Source: Xylocopa sonorina
Lineage: Eukaryota; Arthropoda; Insecta; Hymenoptera; Apidae
Assembly: GCF_050948175.1 (NCBI RefSeq)
Contig: NW_027490091.1
Coordinates: 434,001-498,000 of the forward strand
Length of the DNA stretch: 64,000 bases
Reading direction: 5' to 3'
Positions within the stretch are counted from its first letter, which is position 1. Every line of letters begins with the position of its first letter. The notes under the pieces are model-generated. The model worked only from the letters and a program-made list of their open reading frames with translations. It ran no database searches and was not told where the DNA came from. Positions 26,301 through 40,100 of this stretch are shown piece by piece. The position numbers were made by a program, and so were the translations under genes.

Positions 26301-29300
26301 TAAACTAGGTTGTAACTTTTTTCATCAAATTATCGCCTACATACGAAATTCAACTCTCGGTGGGAATTTTTTGGTCAAACTACCGTCAATGTACGAATTT
26401 TGACTCTCGGTGGGAACTTTTTTCTTCAAACTACTGTCAATACTCAAATTTTAACTATTGTTTGAGATCTTTTTGTTAAACAATTGCAAATAAACGAATT
26501 TTAATACTAGGTTGGAATTTTTTTCTTCAAACTATCGCATATACGAAATTTAACTCTCGGCAGGAATTTTTTGGTCAAGCTACCATCAATGTTCGAATTT
26601 TAACTCACGGTGGGCACTTTTTTCTTCAAACTACTGTCAATATTCAAATTTTATCTATTGGTTGATATCTTTTTGTCAAACATTCGTCAATAAACGAATT
26701 TTTAAACTAGGTTGTAACTTTTTTCATCAAATTATCGCCTACATACGAAATTCAACTCTCGGTGGGAATTTTTTGTTCAAACTACCGTCAATGTACGAAT
26801 TTTGACTCTCGGTGGGAACTTTTTTCTTCAAACTACTGTCAATACTCAAATTTTAACTATTGTTTGAGATCTTTTTGTTAAACAATTGTAAATAAACGAA
26901 TTTTAATACTAGGTTGGAATTTTTTCCTTCAAACTATCGCCTATATACGAAATTTAACTCTCGGTGGGAATTTTTTGGTCAAGCTACCGTCAATGTACGA
27001 ATTTTAACTCTCGGTGGGCACTTTTTTCTTCAAACTACTGTCAATTTTCAAATTTTATCTATTGGTTGATATCTTTTTGTCAAACATTCGTCAATAAACG
27101 AATTTTTAAACTAGGTTGTAACTTTTTTCATCAAATTATCGCCTACATACGAAATTCAACTCTCGGTGGGAATTTTTTGGTCAAACTACCGTCAATGTAC
27201 GAATTTTGACTCTCGGTGGGAACTTTTTTCTTCAAACTACTGTCAATACTCAAATTTTAACTATTGTTTGAGATCTTTTTGTTAAACAATTGTAAATAAA
27301 CGAATTTTAATACTAGGTTGGAATTTTTTCCTTCAAACTATCGCCTATATACGAAATTTAACTCTCGGTGGGAATTTTTTGGTCAAGCTACCGTCAATGT
27401 ACGAATTTTAACTCTCGGTGGGCACTTTTTTCTTCAAACTACTGTCAATTTTCAAATTTTATCTATTGGTTGATATCTTTTTGTCAAACATTCGTCAATA
27501 AACGAATTTTTAAACTAGGTTGTAACTTTTTTCATCAAATTATCGCCTACATACGAAATTCAACTCTCGGTGGGAATTTTTTGGTCAAACTACCGTCAAT
27601 GTACGAATTTTGACTCTCGGTGGGAACTTTTTTCTTCAAACTACTGTCAATACTCAAATTTTAACTATTGTTTGAGATCTTTTTGTTAAACAATTGCAAA
27701 TAAAGGAATTTTAATACTAGGTTGGAATTTTTTTCTTCAAACTATCGCATATACGAAATTTAACTCTCGGTAGGAATTTTTTGGTCAAGCTACCGTCAAT
27801 GTTCAAATTTTAACTTTCGGTGGGCACTTTTTTCTTCAAACTACTGTCAATATTCATATTTTAACTATTGGTTGAAATCTTTTTGTCAACAATCGTCAAT
27901 AGACGAATTTTAATACTAGGTTGGAATTTTTTCCTTCAAACTATCGCCTATATACGAAATTAACTCTCGGTGGGAATTTTTTGGTCAAGCTACCGTCAAT
28001 GTACGAATTTTAACCCTCGGTGGGCACTTTTTTCTTCAAACGACTGTCAATATTCAAATTTTATCTATTGGTTGATATCTTTTTGTCAAACATTCGTCAA
28101 TAAACGAATTTTTAAACTAGGTTGTAACTTTTTTCATCAAATTATCGCCTACATACGAAATTCAACTCTCGGTGGGAATTTTTTGGTCAAACTACCGTCA
28201 ATGTACGAATTTTGACTCTCGGTGGGAACTTTTTTCTTCAAACTACTGTCAATACTCAAATTTTAACTATTGTTTGAGATCTTTTTGTTAAACAATTGCA
28301 AATAAACGAATTTTAATACTAGGTTGGAATTTTTTCCTTCAAACTATCGCCTATATACGAAATTTAACTCTCGGTGGGAATTTTTTGGTCAAGCTACCGT
28401 CAATGTACGAATTTTTACCCTCGGTGGGCACTTTTTTCTTCAAACTACTGTCAATATTCAAATTTTATCTATTGGTTGATATCTTTTTGTCAAACATTCG
28501 TCAATAAACGAATTTTTAAACTAGGTTGTAACTTTTTTCATCAAATTATCGCCTACATACGAAATTCAACTCTCGGTGGGAATTTTTTGGTCAAACTACC
28601 GTCAATGTACGAATTTTGACTCTCGGTGGGAACTTTTTTCTTCAAACTACTGTCAATACTCAAATTTTAACTATTGTTTGAGATCTTTTTGTTAAACAAT
28701 TGCAAATAAACGAATTTTAATACTAGGTTGGAATTTTTTTCTTCAAACTATCGCATATACGAAATTTAACTCTCGGCAGGAATTTTTTGGTCAAGCTACC
28801 ATCAATGTTCGAATTTTAACTCACGGTGGGCACTTTTTTCTTCAAACTACTGTCAATATTCAAATTTTATCTATTGGTTGATATCTTTTTGTCAAACATT
28901 CGTCAATAAACGAATTTTTAAACTAGGTTGTAACTTTTTTCATCAAATTATCGCCTACATACGAAATTCAACTCTCGGTGGGAATTTTTTGTTCAAACTA
29001 CCGTCAATGTACGAATTTTGACTCTCGGTGGGAACTTTTTTCTTCAAACTACTGTCAATACTCAAATTTTAACTATTGTTTGAGATCTTTTTGTTAAACA
29101 ATTGTAAATAAACGAATTTTAATACTAGGTTGGAATTTTTTCCTTCAAACTATCGCCTATATACGAAATTTAACTCTCGGTGGGAATTTTTTGGTCAAGC
29201 TACCGTCAATGTACGAATTTTAACTCTCGGTGGGCACTTTTTTCTTCAAACTACTGTCAATTTTCAAATTTTATCTATTGGTTGATATCTTTTTGTCAAA

Positions 29301-29588
29301 CATTCGTCAATAAACGAATTTTTAAACTAGGTTGTAACTTTTTTCATCAAATTATCGCCTACATACGAAATTCAACTCTCGGTGGGAATTTTTTGGTCAA
29401 ACTACCGTCAATGTACGAATTTTGACTCTCGGTGGGAACTTTTTTCTTCAAACTACTGTCAATACTCAAATTTTAACTATTGTTTGAGATCTTTTTGTTA
29501 AACAATTGCAAATAAAGGAATTTTAATACTAGGTTGGAATTTTTTTCTTCAAACTATCGCATATACGAAATTTAACTCTCGGTAGGAA
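20327..29588. repeat. HOR block 5: 4429-bp super-repeat (22-mer), two copies
   Basis: S starts at 20327, 21132, 23348, 24756, 25561, 27777 and 29589 give spacings 805, 2216, 1408, 805, 2216 and 1812. The pattern 805+2216+1408 = 4429 bp therefore recurs, with the final part extended to 1812 in copy two. Shared rare markers support this: a P/Q chimera with CCCTCGGTGGGAAC near 20560 and 24990, a one-base shortened GAAATTAACTC near 21313, 23529, 25742 and 27958, CAAACGACTGTC near 21395, 23611, 25824 and 28040, and TTTTTGTTCAAAC at about 22345, 26775 and 28990. Inside it the 11-mer of 2216 bp (S starts 21132-23348 and 25561-27777) is a repeat in its own right. Confidence 0.9.
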
Positions 29589-29991
29589 TTTTTTGGTCAA
29601 GCTACCGTCAATGCTCAAATTTTAACTTTCGGTGGGCACTTTTTTCTTCAAACTACTGTCAATATTCATATTTTAACTATTGGTTGAAATCTTTTTGTCA
29701 ACAATCGTCAATAGACGAATTTTAATACTAGGTTGGAATTTTTTCCTTCAAACTATCGCCTATATACGAAATTTAACTCTCGGTGGGAATTTTTTGGTCA
29801 AGCTACCGTCAATGTACGAATTTTAACCCTCGGTGGGCACTTTTTTCTTCAAACTACTGTCAATATTCAAATTTTATCTATTGGTTGATATCTTTTTGTC
29901 AAACATTCGTCAATAAACGAATTTTTAAACTAGGTTGTAACTTTTTTCATCAAATTATCGCCTACATACGAAATTCAACTCTCGGTGGGAA

Positions 29992-30191
29992 TTTTTTGGT
30001 CAAGCTACCGTCAATGTACGAATTTTAACCCTCGGTGGGCACTTTTTTCTTCAAACTACTGTCAATATTCAAATTTTATCTATTGGTTGATATCTTTTTG
30101 TCAAACATTCGTCAATAAACGAATTTTTAAACTAGGTTGTAACTTTTTTCTTCAAACTATCGCATATACGAAATTTAACTCTCGGCAGGAA
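29992..30191. repeat. P/Q chimeric monomer (200 bp), head of block 6 units
   Basis: Subunits A, B and C are P-type (GATATC, CATTCGTCAATAAAC, AGGTTGTAAC), but subunit D is Q-type (TTTTTTCTTCAAACTATCGCATATACG with the CTCGGCAGG tail). The switch lies in the shared T tract near 30142-30150, which is the natural place for misaligned exchange. The same chimera starts all seven block 6 units, so it formed once and was then amplified with the HOR. Confidence 0.88.
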
Positions 30192-30392
30192 TTTTTTGGT
30201 CAAGCTACCATCAATGTTCGAATTTTAACTCTCGGTGGGCACTTTTTTCTTCAAACTACTGTCAATATTCAGATTTTATCTATTGGTTGAAATCTTTTTG
30301 TCATCAATCGTCAATAAACAAATTTTCATACTAGGTTGGAATTTTTTTCTTCAAACTATTGCCTACATACGAAATTCAACTCTCGGTGGGAA
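30192..30392 (+). repeat. Reference T monomer (201 bp), restricted to 30-41 kb
   Basis: The T class combines TTCAGATTTTATC and GGTTGAAATC in B with GTCATCAATCGTCAATAAAC and an AAATTTTCATACTAGG run in C, and CTTCAAACTATTGCCTACA in D. It occurs only seven times, with the marker at about 30268, 31877, 33084, 35094, 37104, 39114 and 40720, always directly after a chimeric P/Q monomer and directly before an R monomer. Features shared with R (TTCAG), P (TTTTATC) and S (GAAATC) suggest it arose as a mosaic, though independent mutation cannot be excluded. Confidence 0.88.
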
Positions 30393-30994
30393 TTTTTTGG
30401 TCAAACTACCGACAATGTACGAATTTTAACTCTCGGTGGGCACTTTTCTCTTCAAACTACTGTCAATATTCAGATTTTAAATATTGGTTGAGATCTTTTT
30501 GTTAAACAATTGTAAATAAACGAATTTTAATACTAGGTTGGAATTTTTTTCTTCAAACTATCGCATATACGAAATTTAACGCTCGGTAGGAATTTTTTGG
30601 TCAAGCTACCGTCAATGTACGAATTTTAACCCTCGGTGGGCACTTTTTTCTTCAAACTACTGTCAATATTCAAATTTTATCTATTGGTTGATATCTTTTT
30701 GTCAAACATTCGTCAATAAACGAATTTTTAAACTAGGTTGTAACTTTTTTCATCAAATTATCGCCTACATACGAAATTCAACTCTCGGTGGGAATTTTTT
30801 GGTCAAACTACCGTCAATGTACGAATTTTGACTCTCGGTGGGAACTTTTTTCTTCAAACTACTGTCAATACTCAAATTTTAACTATTGTTTGAGATCTTT
30901 TTGTTAAACAATTGCAAATAAACGAATTTTAATACTAGGTTGGAATTTTTTTCTTCAAACTATCACATATACGAAATTTAACTCTCGGCAGGAA

Positions 30995-31196
30995 TTTTTT
31001 GGTCAAACTACCGTCAATGTACGAATTTTAACTCTCGGTGGGCACTTTTTTCTTCAAACTACTGTCAATATTCAAATTTTATCTATTGGTTGATATTTTT
31101 TTGTCAAACATTCGTCGATAAACGAATTTTTAAACTAGGTTGTAACTTTTTTCATCAAATTATCGCCTACATACGAAATTCAACTCTCGGTGGGAA
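30995..31196. repeat. P* monomer variant (202 bp)
   Basis: This P monomer has two linked changes: GATATC becomes GATATT, lengthening the next T tract to seven, and CGTCAATAAACG becomes CGTCGATAAACG. Both recur together near 31.0, 33.8, 35.8, 37.8 and 41.5 kb and, far away, near 54.9 and 57.5 kb, where the latter two also have GGTGGGGACT. The linked changes make P* a good marker for long-distance sequence transfer. Confidence 0.85.
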
Positions 31197-34100
31197 TTTT
31201 TTGGTCAAACTACCGTCAATGTACGAATTTTGACTCTCGGTGGGAACTTTTTTCTTCAAACTACTGTCAATACTCAAATTTTAACTATTGTTTGAGATCT
31301 TTTTGTTAAACAATTGTAAATAAACGAATTTTAATACTAGGTTGGAATTTTTTCCTTCAAACTATCGCCTATATACGAAATTTAACTCTCGGTGGGAATT
31401 TTTTGGTCAAGCTACCGTCAATGTACGAATTTTAACCCTCGGTGGGCACTTTTTTCTTCAAACTACTGTCAATATTCAAATTTTATCTATTGGTTGATAT
31501 CTTTTTGTCAAACATTCGTCAATAAACGAATTTTTAAACTAGGTTGTAACTTTTTTCATCAAATTATCGCCTACATACGAAATTCAACTCTCGGTGGGAA
31601 TTTTTTGGTCAAGCTACCGTCAATGTACGAATTTTAACCCTCGGTGGGCACTTTTTTCTTCAAACTACTGTCAATATTCAAATTTTATCTATTGGTTGAT
31701 ATCTTTTTGTCAAACATTCGTCAATAAACGAATTTTTAAACTAGGTTGTAACTTTTTTCTTCAAACTATCGCATATACGAAATTTAACTCTCGGCAGGAA
31801 TTTTTTGGTCAAGCTACCATCAATGTTCGAATTTTAACTCTCGGTGGGCACTTTTTTCTTCAAACTACTGTCAATATTCAGATTTTATCTATTGGTTGAA
31901 ATCTTTTTGTCATCAATCGTCAATAAACAAATTTTCATACTAGGTTGGAATTTTTTTCTTCAAACTATTGCCTACATACGAAATTCAACTCTCGGTGGGA
32001 ATTTTTTGGTCAAACTACCGACAATGTACGAATTTTAACTCTCGGTGGGCACTTTTCTCTTCAAACTACTGTCAATATTCAGATTTTAAATATTGGTTGA
32101 GATCTTTTTGTTAAACAATTGTAAATAAACGAATTTTAATACTAGGTTGGAATTTTTTTCTTCAAACTATCGCATATACGAAATTTAACGCTCGGTAGGA
32201 ATTTTTTGGTCAAGCTACCGTCAATGTACGAATTTTAACCCTCGGTGGGCACTTTTTTCTTCAAACTACTGTCAATATTCAAATTTTATCTATTGGTTGA
32301 TATCTTTTTGTCAAACATTCGTCAATAAACGAATTTTTAAACTAGGTTGTAACTTTTTTCATCAAATTATCGCCTACATACGAAATTCAACTCTCGGTGG
32401 GAATTTTTTGGTCAAACTACCGTCAATGTACGAATTTTGACTCTCGGTGGGAACTTTTTTCTTCAAACTACTGTCAATACTCAAATTTTAACTATTGTTT
32501 GAGATCTTTTTGTTAAACAATTGTAAATAAACGAATTTTAATACTAGGTTGGAATTTTTTCCTTCAAACTATCGCCTATATACGAAATTTAACTCTCGGT
32601 GGGAATTTTTTGGTCAAGCTACCGTCAATGTACGAATTTTAACCCTCGGTGGGCACTTTTTTCTTCAAACTACTGTCAATATTCAAATTTTATCTATTGG
32701 TTGATATCTTTTTGTCAAACATTCGTCAATAAACGAATTTTTAAACTAGGTTGTAACTTTTTTCATCAAATTATCGCCTACATACGAAATTCAACTCTCG
32801 GTGGGAATTTTTTGGTCAAGCTACCGTCAATGTACGAATTTTAACCCTCGGTGGGCACTTTTTTCTTCAAACTACTGTCAATATTCAAATTTTATCTATT
32901 GGTTGATATCTTTTTGTCAAACATTCGTCAATAAACGAATTTTTAAACTAGGTTGTAACTTTTTTCTTCAAACTATCGCATATACGAAATTTAACTCTCG
33001 GCAGGAATTTTTTGGTCAAGCTACCATCAATGTTCGAATTTTAACTCTCGGTGGGCACTTTTTTCTTCAAACTACTGTCAATATTCAGATTTTATCTATT
33101 GGTTGAAATCTTTTTGTCATCAATCGTCAATAAACAAATTTTCATACTAGGTTGGAATTTTTTTCTTCAAACTATTGCCTACATACGAAATTCAACTCTC
33201 GGTGGGAATTTTTTGGTCAAACTACCGACAATGTACGAATTTTAACTCTCGGTGGGCACTTTTCTCTTCAAACTACTGTCAATATTCAGATTTTAAATAT
33301 TGGTTGAGATCTTTTTGTTAAACAATTGTAAATAAACGAATTTTAATACTAGGTTGGAATTTTTTTCTTCAAACTATCGCATATACGAAATTTAACGCTC
33401 GGTAGGAATTTTTTGGTCAAGCTACCGTCAATGTACGAATTTTAACCCTCGGTGGGCACTTTTTTCTTCAAACTACTGTCAATATTCAAATTTTATCTAT
33501 TGGTTGATATCTTTTTGTCAAACATTCGTCAATAAACGAATTTTTAAACTAGGTTGTAACTTTTTTCATCAAATTATCGCCTACATACGAAATTCAACTC
33601 TCGGTGGGAATTTTTTGGTCAAACTACCGTCAATGTACGAATTTTGACTCTCGGTGGGAACTTTTTTCTTCAAACTACTGTCAATACTCAAATTTTAACT
33701 ATTGTTTGAGATCTTTTTGTTAAACAATTGCAAATAAACGAATTTTAATACTAGGTTGGAATTTTTTTCTTCAAACTATCACATATACGAAATTTAACTC
33801 TCGGCAGGAATTTTTTGGTCAAACTACCGTCAATGTACGAATTTTAACTCTCGGTGGGCACTTTTTTCTTCAAACTACTGTCAATATTCAAATTTTATCT
33901 ATTGGTTGATATTTTTTTGTCAAACATTCGTCGATAAACGAATTTTTAAACTAGGTTGTAACTTTTTTCATCAAATTATCGCCTACATACGAAATTCAAC
34001 TCTCGGTGGGAATTTTTTGGTCAAACTACCGTCAATGTACGAATTTTGACTCTCGGTGGGAACTTTTTTCTTCAAACTACTGTCAATACTCAAATTTTAA

Positions 34101-37100
34101 CTATTGTTTGAGATCTTTTTGTTAAACAATTGTAAATAAACGAATTTTAATACTAGGTTGGAATTTTTTCCTTCAAACTATCGCCTATATACGAAATTTA
34201 ACTCTCGGTGGGAATTTTTTGGTCAAGCTACCGTCAATGTACGAATTTTAACTCTCGGTGGGCACTTTTTTCTTCAAACTACTGTCAATTTTCAAATTTT
34301 ATCTATTGGTTGATATCTTTTTGTCAAACATTCGTCAATAAACGAATTTTTAAACTAGGTTGTAACTTTTTTCATCAAATTATCGCCTACATACGAAATT
34401 CAACTCTCGGTGGGAATTTTTTGGTCAAACTACCGTCAATGTACGAATTTTGACTCTCGGTGGGAACTTTTTTCTTCAAACTACTGTCAATACTCAAATT
34501 TTAACTATTGTTTGAGATCTTTTTGTTAAACAATTGCAAATAAACGAATTTTAATACTAGGTTGGAATTTTTTTCTTCAAACTATCTCATATACGAAATT
34601 TAACTCTCGGTAGGAATTTTTTGGTCAAGCTACCATCAATGTTCAAATTTTAACTTTCGGTGGACACTTTTTTCTTCAAACTACTGTCAATATTCATATT
34701 TTAACTATTGGTTGAAATCTTTTTGTCAACAATCGTCAATAGACGAATTTTAATACTAGGTTGGAATTTTTTCCTTCAACCTATCGCCTATATACGAAAT
34801 TTAACTCTCGGTGGGAATTTTTTGGTCAAGCTACCGTCAATGTACGAATTTTAACCCTCGGTGGGCACTTTTTTCTTCAAACTACTGTCAATATTCAAAT
34901 TTTATCTATTGGTTGATATCTTTTTGTCAAACATTCGTCAATAAACGAATTTTTAAACTAGGTTGTAACTTTTTTCTTCAAACTATCGCATATACGAAAT
35001 TTAACTCTCGGCAGGAATTTTTTGGTCAAGCTACCATCAATGTTCGAATTTTAACTCTCGGTGGGCACTTTTTTCTTCAAACTACTGTCAATATTCAGAT
35101 TTTATCTATTGGTTGAAATCTTTTTGTCATCAATCGTCAATAAACAAATTTTCATACTAGGTTGGAATTTTTTTCTTCAAACTATTGCCTACATACGAAA
35201 TTCAACTCTCGGTGGGAATTTTTTGGTCAAACTACCGACAATGTACGAATTTTAACTCTCGGTGGGCACTTTTCTCTTCAAACTACTGTCAATATTCAGA
35301 TTTTAAATATTGGTTGAGATCTTTTTGTTAAACAATTGTAAAGAAACGAATTTTAATACTAGGTTGGAATTTTTTTCTTCAAACTATCGCATATACGAAA
35401 TTTAACGCTCGGTAGGAATTTTTTGGTCAAGCTACCGTCAATGTACGAATTTTAACCCTCGGTGGGCACTTTTTTCTTCAAACTACTGTCAATATTCAAA
35501 TTTTATCTATTGGTTGATATCTTTTTGTCAAACATTCGTCAATAAACGAATTTTTAAACTAGGTTGTAACTTTTTTCATCAAATTATCGCCTACATACGA
35601 AATTCAACTCTCGGTGGGAATTTTTTGGTCAAACTACCGTCAATGTACGAATTTTGACTCTCGGTGGGAACTTTTTTCTTCAAACTACTGTCAATACTCA
35701 AATTTTAACTATTGTTTGAGATCTTTTTGTTAAACAATTGCAAATAAACGAATTTTAATACTAGGTTGGAATTTTTTTCTTCAAACTATCACATATACGA
35801 AATTTAACTCTCGGCAGGAATTTTTTGGTCAAACTACCGTCAATGTACGAATTTTAACTCTCGGTGGGCACTTTTTTCTTCAAACTACTGTCAATATTCA
35901 AATTTTATCTATTGGTTGATATTTTTTTGTCAAACATTCGTCGATAAACGAATTTTTAAACTAGGTTGTAACTTTTTTCATCAAATTATCGCCTACATAC
36001 GAAATTCAACTCTCGGTGGGAATTTTTTGGTCAAACTACCGTCAATGTACGAATTTTGACTCTCGGTGGGAACTTTTTTCTTCAAACTACTGTCAATACT
36101 CAAATTTTAACTATTGTTTGAGATCTTTTTGTTAAACAATTGTAAATAAACGAATTTTAATACTAGGTTGGAATTTTTTCCTTCAAACTATCGCCTATAT
36201 ACGAAATTTAACTCTCGGTGGGAATTTTTTGGTCAAGCTACCGTCAATGTACGAATTTTAACTCTCGGTGGGCACTTTTTTCTTCAAACTACTGTCAATT
36301 TTCAAATTTTATCTATTGGTTGATATCTTTTTGTCAAACATTCGTCAATAAACGAATTTTTAAACTAGGTTGTAACTTTTTTCATCAAATTATCGCCTAC
36401 ATACGAAATTCAACTCTCGGTGGGAATTTTTTGGTCAAACTACCGTCAATGTACGAATTTTGACTCTCGGTGGGAACTTTTTTCTTCAAACTACTGTCAA
36501 TACTCAAATTTTAACTATTGTTTGAGATCTTTTTGTTAAACAATTGCAAATAAACGAATTTTAATACTAGGTTGGAATTTTTTTCTTCAAACTATCTCAT
36601 ATACGAAATTTAACTCTCGGTAGGAATTTTTTGGTCAAGCTACCATCAATGTTCAAATTTTAACTTTCGGTGGACACTTTTTTCTTCAAACTACTGTCAA
36701 TATTCATATTTTAACTATTGGTTGAAATCTTTTTGTCAACAATCGTCAATAGACGAATTTTAATACTAGGTTGGAATTTTTTCCTTCAACCTATCGCCTA
36801 TATACGAAATTTAACTCTCGGTGGGAATTTTTTGGTCAAGCTACCGTCAATGTACGAATTTTAACCCTCGGTGGGCACTTTTTTCTTCAAACTACTGTCA
36901 ATATTCAAATTTTATCTATTGGTTGATATCTTTTTGTCAAACATTCGTCAATAAACGAATTTTTAAACTAGGTTGTAACTTTTTTCTTCAAACTATCGCA
37001 TATACGAAATTTAACTCTCGGCAGGAATTTTTTGGTCAAGCTACCATCAATGTTCGAATTTTAACTCTCGGTGGGCACTTTTTTCTTCAAACTACTGTCA

Positions 37101-40100
37101 ATATTCAGATTTTATCTATTGGTTGAAATCTTTTTGTCATCAATCGTCAATAAACAAATTTTCATACTATGTTGGAATTTTTTTCTTCAAACTATTGCCT
37201 ACATACGAAATTCAACTCTCGGTGGGAATTTTTTGGTCAAACTACCGACAATGTACGAATTTTAACTCTCGGTGGGCACTTTTCTCTTCAAACTACTGTC
37301 AATATTCAGATTTTAAATATTGGTTGAGATCTTTTTGTTAAACAATTGTAAATAAACGAATTTTAATACTAGGTTGGAATTTTTTTCTTCAAACTATCGC
37401 ATATACGAAATTTAACGCTCGGTAGGAATTTTTTGGTCAAGCTACCGTCAATGTACGAATTTTAACCCTCGGTGGGCACTTTTTTCTTCAAACTACTGTC
37501 AATATTCAAATTTTATCTATTGGTTGATATCTTTTTGTCAAACATTCGTCAATAAACGAATTTTTAAACTAGGTTGTAACTTTTTTCATCAAATTATCGC
37601 CTACATACGAAATTCAACTCTCGGTGGGAATTTTTTGGTCAAACTACCGTCAATGTACGAATTTTGACTCTCGGTGGGAACTTTTTTCTTCAAACTACTG
37701 TCAATACTCAAATTTTAACTATTGTTTGAGATCTTTTTGTTAAACAATTGCAAATAAACGAATTTTAATACTAGGTTGGAATTTTTTTCTTCAAACTATC
37801 ACATATACGAAATTTAACTCTCGGCAGGAATTTTTTGGTCAAACTACCGTCAATGTACGAATTTTAACTCTCGGTGGGCACTTTTTTCTTCAAACTACTG
37901 TCAATATTCAAATTTTATCTATTGGTTGATATTTTTTTGTCAAACATTCGTCGATAAACGAATTTTTAAACTAGGTTGTAACTTTTTTCATCAAATTATC
38001 GCCTACATACGAAATTCAACTCTCGGTGGGAATTTTTTGGTCAAACTACCGTCAATGTACGAATTTTGACTCTCGGTGGGAACTTTTTTCTTCAAACTAC
38101 TGTCAATACTCAAATTTTAACTATTGTTTGAGATCTTTTTGTTAAACAATTGTAAATAAACGAATTTTAATACTAGGTTGGAATTTTTTCCTTCAAACTA
38201 TCGCCTATATACGAAATTTAACTCTCGGTGGGAATTTTTTGGTCAAGCTACCGTCAATGTACGAATTTTAACTCTCGGTGGGCACTTTTTTCTTCAAACT
38301 ACTGTCAATTTTCAAATTTTATCTATTGGTTGATATCTTTTTGTCAAACATTCGTCAATAAACGAATTTTTAAACTAGGTTGTAACTTTTTTCATCAAAT
38401 TATCGCCTACATACGAAATTCAACTCTCGGTGGGAATTTTTTGGTCAAACTACCGTCAATGTACGAATTTTGACTCTCGGTGGGAACTTTTTTCTTCAAA
38501 CTACTGTCAATACTCAAATTTTAACTATTGTTTGAGATCTTTTTGTTAAACAATTGCAAATAAACGAATTTTAATACTAGGTTGGAATTTTTTTCTTCAA
38601 ACTATCTCATATACGAAATTTAACTCTCGGTAGGAATTTTTTGGTCAAGCTACCATCAATGTTCAAATTTTAACTTTCGGTGGACACTTTTTTCTTCAAA
38701 CTACTGTCAATATTCATATTTTAACTATTGGTTGAAATCTTTTTGTCAACAATCGTCAATAGACGAATTTTAGTACTAGGTTGGAATTTTTTCCTTCAAC
38801 CTATCGCCTATATACGAAATTTAACTCTCGGTGGGAATTTTTTGGTCAAGCTACCGTCAATGTACGAATTTTAACCCTCGGTGGGCACTTTTTTCTTCAA
38901 ACTACTGTCAATATTCAAATTTTATCTATTGGTTGATATCTTTTTGTCAAACATTCGTCAATAAACGAATTTTTAAACTAGGTTGTAACTTTTTTCTTCA
39001 AACTATCGCATATACGAAATTTAACTCTCGGCAGGAATTTTTTGGTCAAGCCACCATCAATGTTCGAATTTTAACTCTCGGTGGGCACTTTTTTCTTCAA
39101 ACTACTGTCAATATTCAGATTTTATCTATTGGTTGAAATCTTTTTGTCATCAATCGTCAATAAACAAATTTTCATACTATGTTGGAATTTTTTTCTTCAA
39201 ACTATTGCCTACATACGAAATTCAACTCTCGGTGGGAATTTTTTGGTCAAACTACCGACAATGTACGAATTTTAACTCTCGGTGGGCACTTTTCTCTTCA
39301 AACTACTGTCAATATTCAGATTTTAAATATTGGTTGAGATCTTTTTGTTAAACAATTGTAAATAAACGAATTTTAATACTAGGTTGGAATTTTTTTCTTC
39401 AAACTATCGCATATACGAAATTTAACGCTCGGTAGGAATTTTTTGGTCAAGCTACCGTCAATGTACGAATTTTAACCCTCGGTGGGCACTTTTTTCTTCA
39501 AACTACTGTCAATATTCAAATTTTATCTATTGGTTGATATCTTTTTGTCAAACATTCGTCAATAAACGAATTTTTAAACTAGGTTGTAACTTTTTTCATC
39601 AAATTATCGCCTACATACGAAATTCAACTCTCGGTGGGAATTTTTTGGTCAAACTACCGTCAATGTACGAATTTTGACTCTCGGTGGGAACTTTTTTCTT
39701 CAAACTACTGTCAATACTCAAATTTTAACTATTGTTTGAGATCTTTTTGTTAAACAATTGCAAATAAACGAATTTTAATACTAGGTTGGAATTTTTTTCT
39801 TCATACTATCACATATACGAAATTTAACTCTCGGTGGGAATTTTTTGGTCAAGCTACCGTCAATGTACGAATTTTAACTCTCGGTGGGCACTTTTTTCTT
39901 CAAACTACTGTCAATTTTCAAATTTTATCTATTGGTTGATATCTTTTTGTCAAACATTCGTCAATAAACGAATTTTTAAACTAGGTTGTAACTTTTTTCA
40001 TCAAATTATCGCCTACATACGAAATTCAACTCTCGGTGGGAATTTTTTGGTCAAACTACCGTCAATGTACGAATTTTGACTCTCGGTGGGAACTTTTTTC

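Noticed and set aside
29985..30290. 101-codon open frame in each unit of the 30-42 kb HOR
   Set aside because: It appears only because the P/Q chimera removes the usual stop. It starts at GTG, overlaps another frame at 30235-30429, and has no recognisable domain or upstream signal.
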